In this document: piece by piece, positions 4,754 through 5,729 of the stretch
How the letters are laid out: each line of letters opens with the position of its first letter
Position numbering within the stretch: the stretch's first letter is position 1
Assembly: GCA_007121485.1 (NCBI GenBank)
Contig: SKKM01000284.1
Coordinates: 1-5,729, forward strand
Source of the DNA: Wenzhouxiangella sp.
Lineage (GTDB): Bacteria; Pseudomonadota; Gammaproteobacteria; Xanthomonadales; Wenzhouxiangellaceae
Direction: 5' to 3'
DNA length: 5,729 bases
Made by a program: the position numbers and the translations under genes
The notes under the pieces: model-generated
The model's input: the letters and a program-made list of their open reading frames with translations, nothing else
The model's database searches: none
What the model was told of the DNA's origin: nothing

Positions 4754-5729
4754 CCAGCGGCATGGTCATGCAGCGGCAGCCGCCGCCGCCGCGGCTGAGC
4801 TCTGCGCCGTCGATGCTGACCACCACTTTCTCATCCGCGCCCAGCTCGCGCTGCCCGCTGATCAGGTCCTCCGCGCGGGCGACGTTGAAGCCCGAGCGGG
4901 CCAGGGCATCCAGCGTGCGTTCATTGTGCGAGTAGCCGAGGATCCGGCCCGGCCCGAAGGCGAAGAAGTTGGCGCCGCTGGCCCACTGCTCGCGCTGCTG
5001 CCGGAACTCGTCGTCTCCGCCGCAGGGAATCGGCGCAAGGTCCACACCCAGGTCGGCCAGCGCCGGCAGCACGGCGTCGTACTCGCGGATCACGGCACGC
5101 TCCGGATCGTCGAACCGGCAGTGGAAGGCGCGTGAGCGCTGCAGGCCCGTGATCAGGGGTGGAAAGACCACGCACTGGTCGCGGTCGACCATGGTGAAAA
5201 TCATGTCCAGGTGGATGGTGGCGCGGGTCTTGGGAATCTCGACCACGATGAAATTGCGCACCGGCCCCTGGCCGGCGATGGCGCGCATGAGCCGGTCGAT
5301 GCCGGCCACCGAGGTGCGTTCGCTGTAGCCGATCACCACCAGGTCACGGCGGATCACCAGCAGATCGCCGCCCTCGATGGTGACTTCGGAATCGCGGCGA
5401 TCGGTACCGTCGAAGTAAAAGCCGCTGCTGACGACGTCCGGATGGTACTTGAACACCGCCTTGAGCAGCAGCGCCTCGGCCACGCGGGCCTTGTAGGCCA
5501 TGGAGCCGATGATCACCCGGTCGTTCAGGCACATGGTGGCGTCGCGGGTGAAGAAGGTGTTGGGCAGCGGCGGGATGGCGTAGCGCGAAGGGTCCAGGTA
5601 CTTTTCCAGGCTGACCGGCCGCTTGGGCGTGCCTTCGATCAGGCGTGAAGCCAGCTGGTCGGAGGGCAGTTCGACCAGATCGTCGATCAGTTCCGGGCAC
5701 TGATACAGGGTGCACAGCTCGTTGACCAG
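4728..5729 (-). CDS. arcA: Arginine deiminase, C-terminal part (cut by window edge)
   Basis: This cytosolic enzyme hydrolyses L-arginine to citrulline and ammonia. The visible 333 residues lack the start, and comparison with Pseudomonas aeruginosa ArcA suggests roughly 100 residues are missing. The frame is open to the last base of the window. Catalytic motifs in order, numbered in the visible part, are PNTFFTRD (56-63, substrate-binding D63), EGGD (119-122, E119), HLD (173-175, H173 and D175) and RCMTMP (319-324, nucleophile C320). All correspond to D166, E224, H278, D280 and C406 of the Pseudomonas enzyme, and the E-to-H distance is the same, 54. The distance from H173 to C320 is 147 rather than 128. 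The extra residues lie just before the GGGG loop, around EDLISGQRELGADEKV (287-302). This resembles an arginine deiminase subgroup with an ELSRGGGG-x-RCMTMP ending. No arcB, arcC or arcD is visible, so a role in the energy-yielding pathway cannot be shown. It is convergent with the redox operon, 28 bases apart. Confidence 0.92.
   Translation of the reverse strand: MVNELCTLYQCPELIDDLVELPSDQLASRLIEGTPKRPVSLEKYLDPSRYAIPPLPNTFFTRDATMCLNDRVIIGSMAYKARVAEALLLKAVFKYHPDVVSSGFYFDGTDRRDSEVTIEGGDLLVIRRDLVVIGYSERTSVAGIDRLMRAIAGQGPVRNFIVVEIPKTRATIHLDMIFTMVDRDQCVVFPPLITGLQRSRAFHCRFDDPERAVIREYDAVLPALADLGVDLAPIPCGGDDEFRQQREQWASGANFFAFGPGRILGYSHNERTLDALARSGFNVARAEDLISGQRELGADEKVVVSIDGAELSRGGGGCRCMTMPLARQALDLA

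Noticed and set aside
4926..5648. Plus-strand frames of up to 145 codons over the right-edge gene
   Set aside because: They lie opposite arginine deiminase, whose catalytic residues are all visible on the minus strand.

Overview
The window is GC-rich, gene-dense bacterial chromosome. It carries six protein genes that I can support, two of them cut by the window edges, plus short gaps. Codon use is uniformly G/C-ending, and several proteins look gammaproteobacterial: a periplasmic aldose dehydrogenase of the YliI/Asd type, an SLT-type lipoprotein, and a cytochrome b5 resembling cytochrome b558 of Ectothiorhodospira. I would guess Wenzhouxiangellaceae, Xanthomonadales or Ectothiorhodospiraceae. 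That placement is inference from protein style, not from a marker gene. I see no tRNA, rRNA, CRISPR array, insertion sequence or phage gene.

Layout. 1-604 (minus) is the N-terminal part of an ABC1/AarF/UbiB-family kinase-like protein that runs off the left edge. 605-750 is a divergent gap. 751-1386 (plus) encodes an outer-membrane-type lipoprotein with a lytic transglycosylase-like (SLT) fold. Its end overlaps by 25 bases the end of a convergent gene at 1362-1805 (minus), a small four-helix membrane protein of unknown function. 1806-1884 is a second divergent gap.

1885-4699 (plus) is a tight three-gene operon. It encodes an exported PQQ-dependent aldose dehydrogenase, a six-helix ferric reductase/NADPH oxidase-like flavocytochrome, and an exported cytochrome b5-domain protein. 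Both junctions are stop/start overlaps (TGATG and ATGA). 4728-5729 (minus) is the C-terminal four fifths of an arginine deiminase, convergent with the operon and running off the right edge.

The operon is the most interesting part. The flavocytochrome has the two histidine pairs (spacing 14 and 13) that hold two stacked haems in the NADPH oxidase family, plus FAD and NAD(P) motifs. It should therefore carry electrons from cytosolic NAD(P)H to the periplasmic face. The b5 protein and the sugar dehydrogenase are both predicted to be on that face. A reasonable hypothesis is a periplasmic redox module in which the b5 haem protein exchanges electrons with the flavocytochrome, the quinoprotein, or both. 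Each family is known. I am not aware of a described system joining these three, but I could not search for one. The flanking genes (kinase-like protein, lipoprotein, arginine deiminase) look like ordinary unrelated neighbours.
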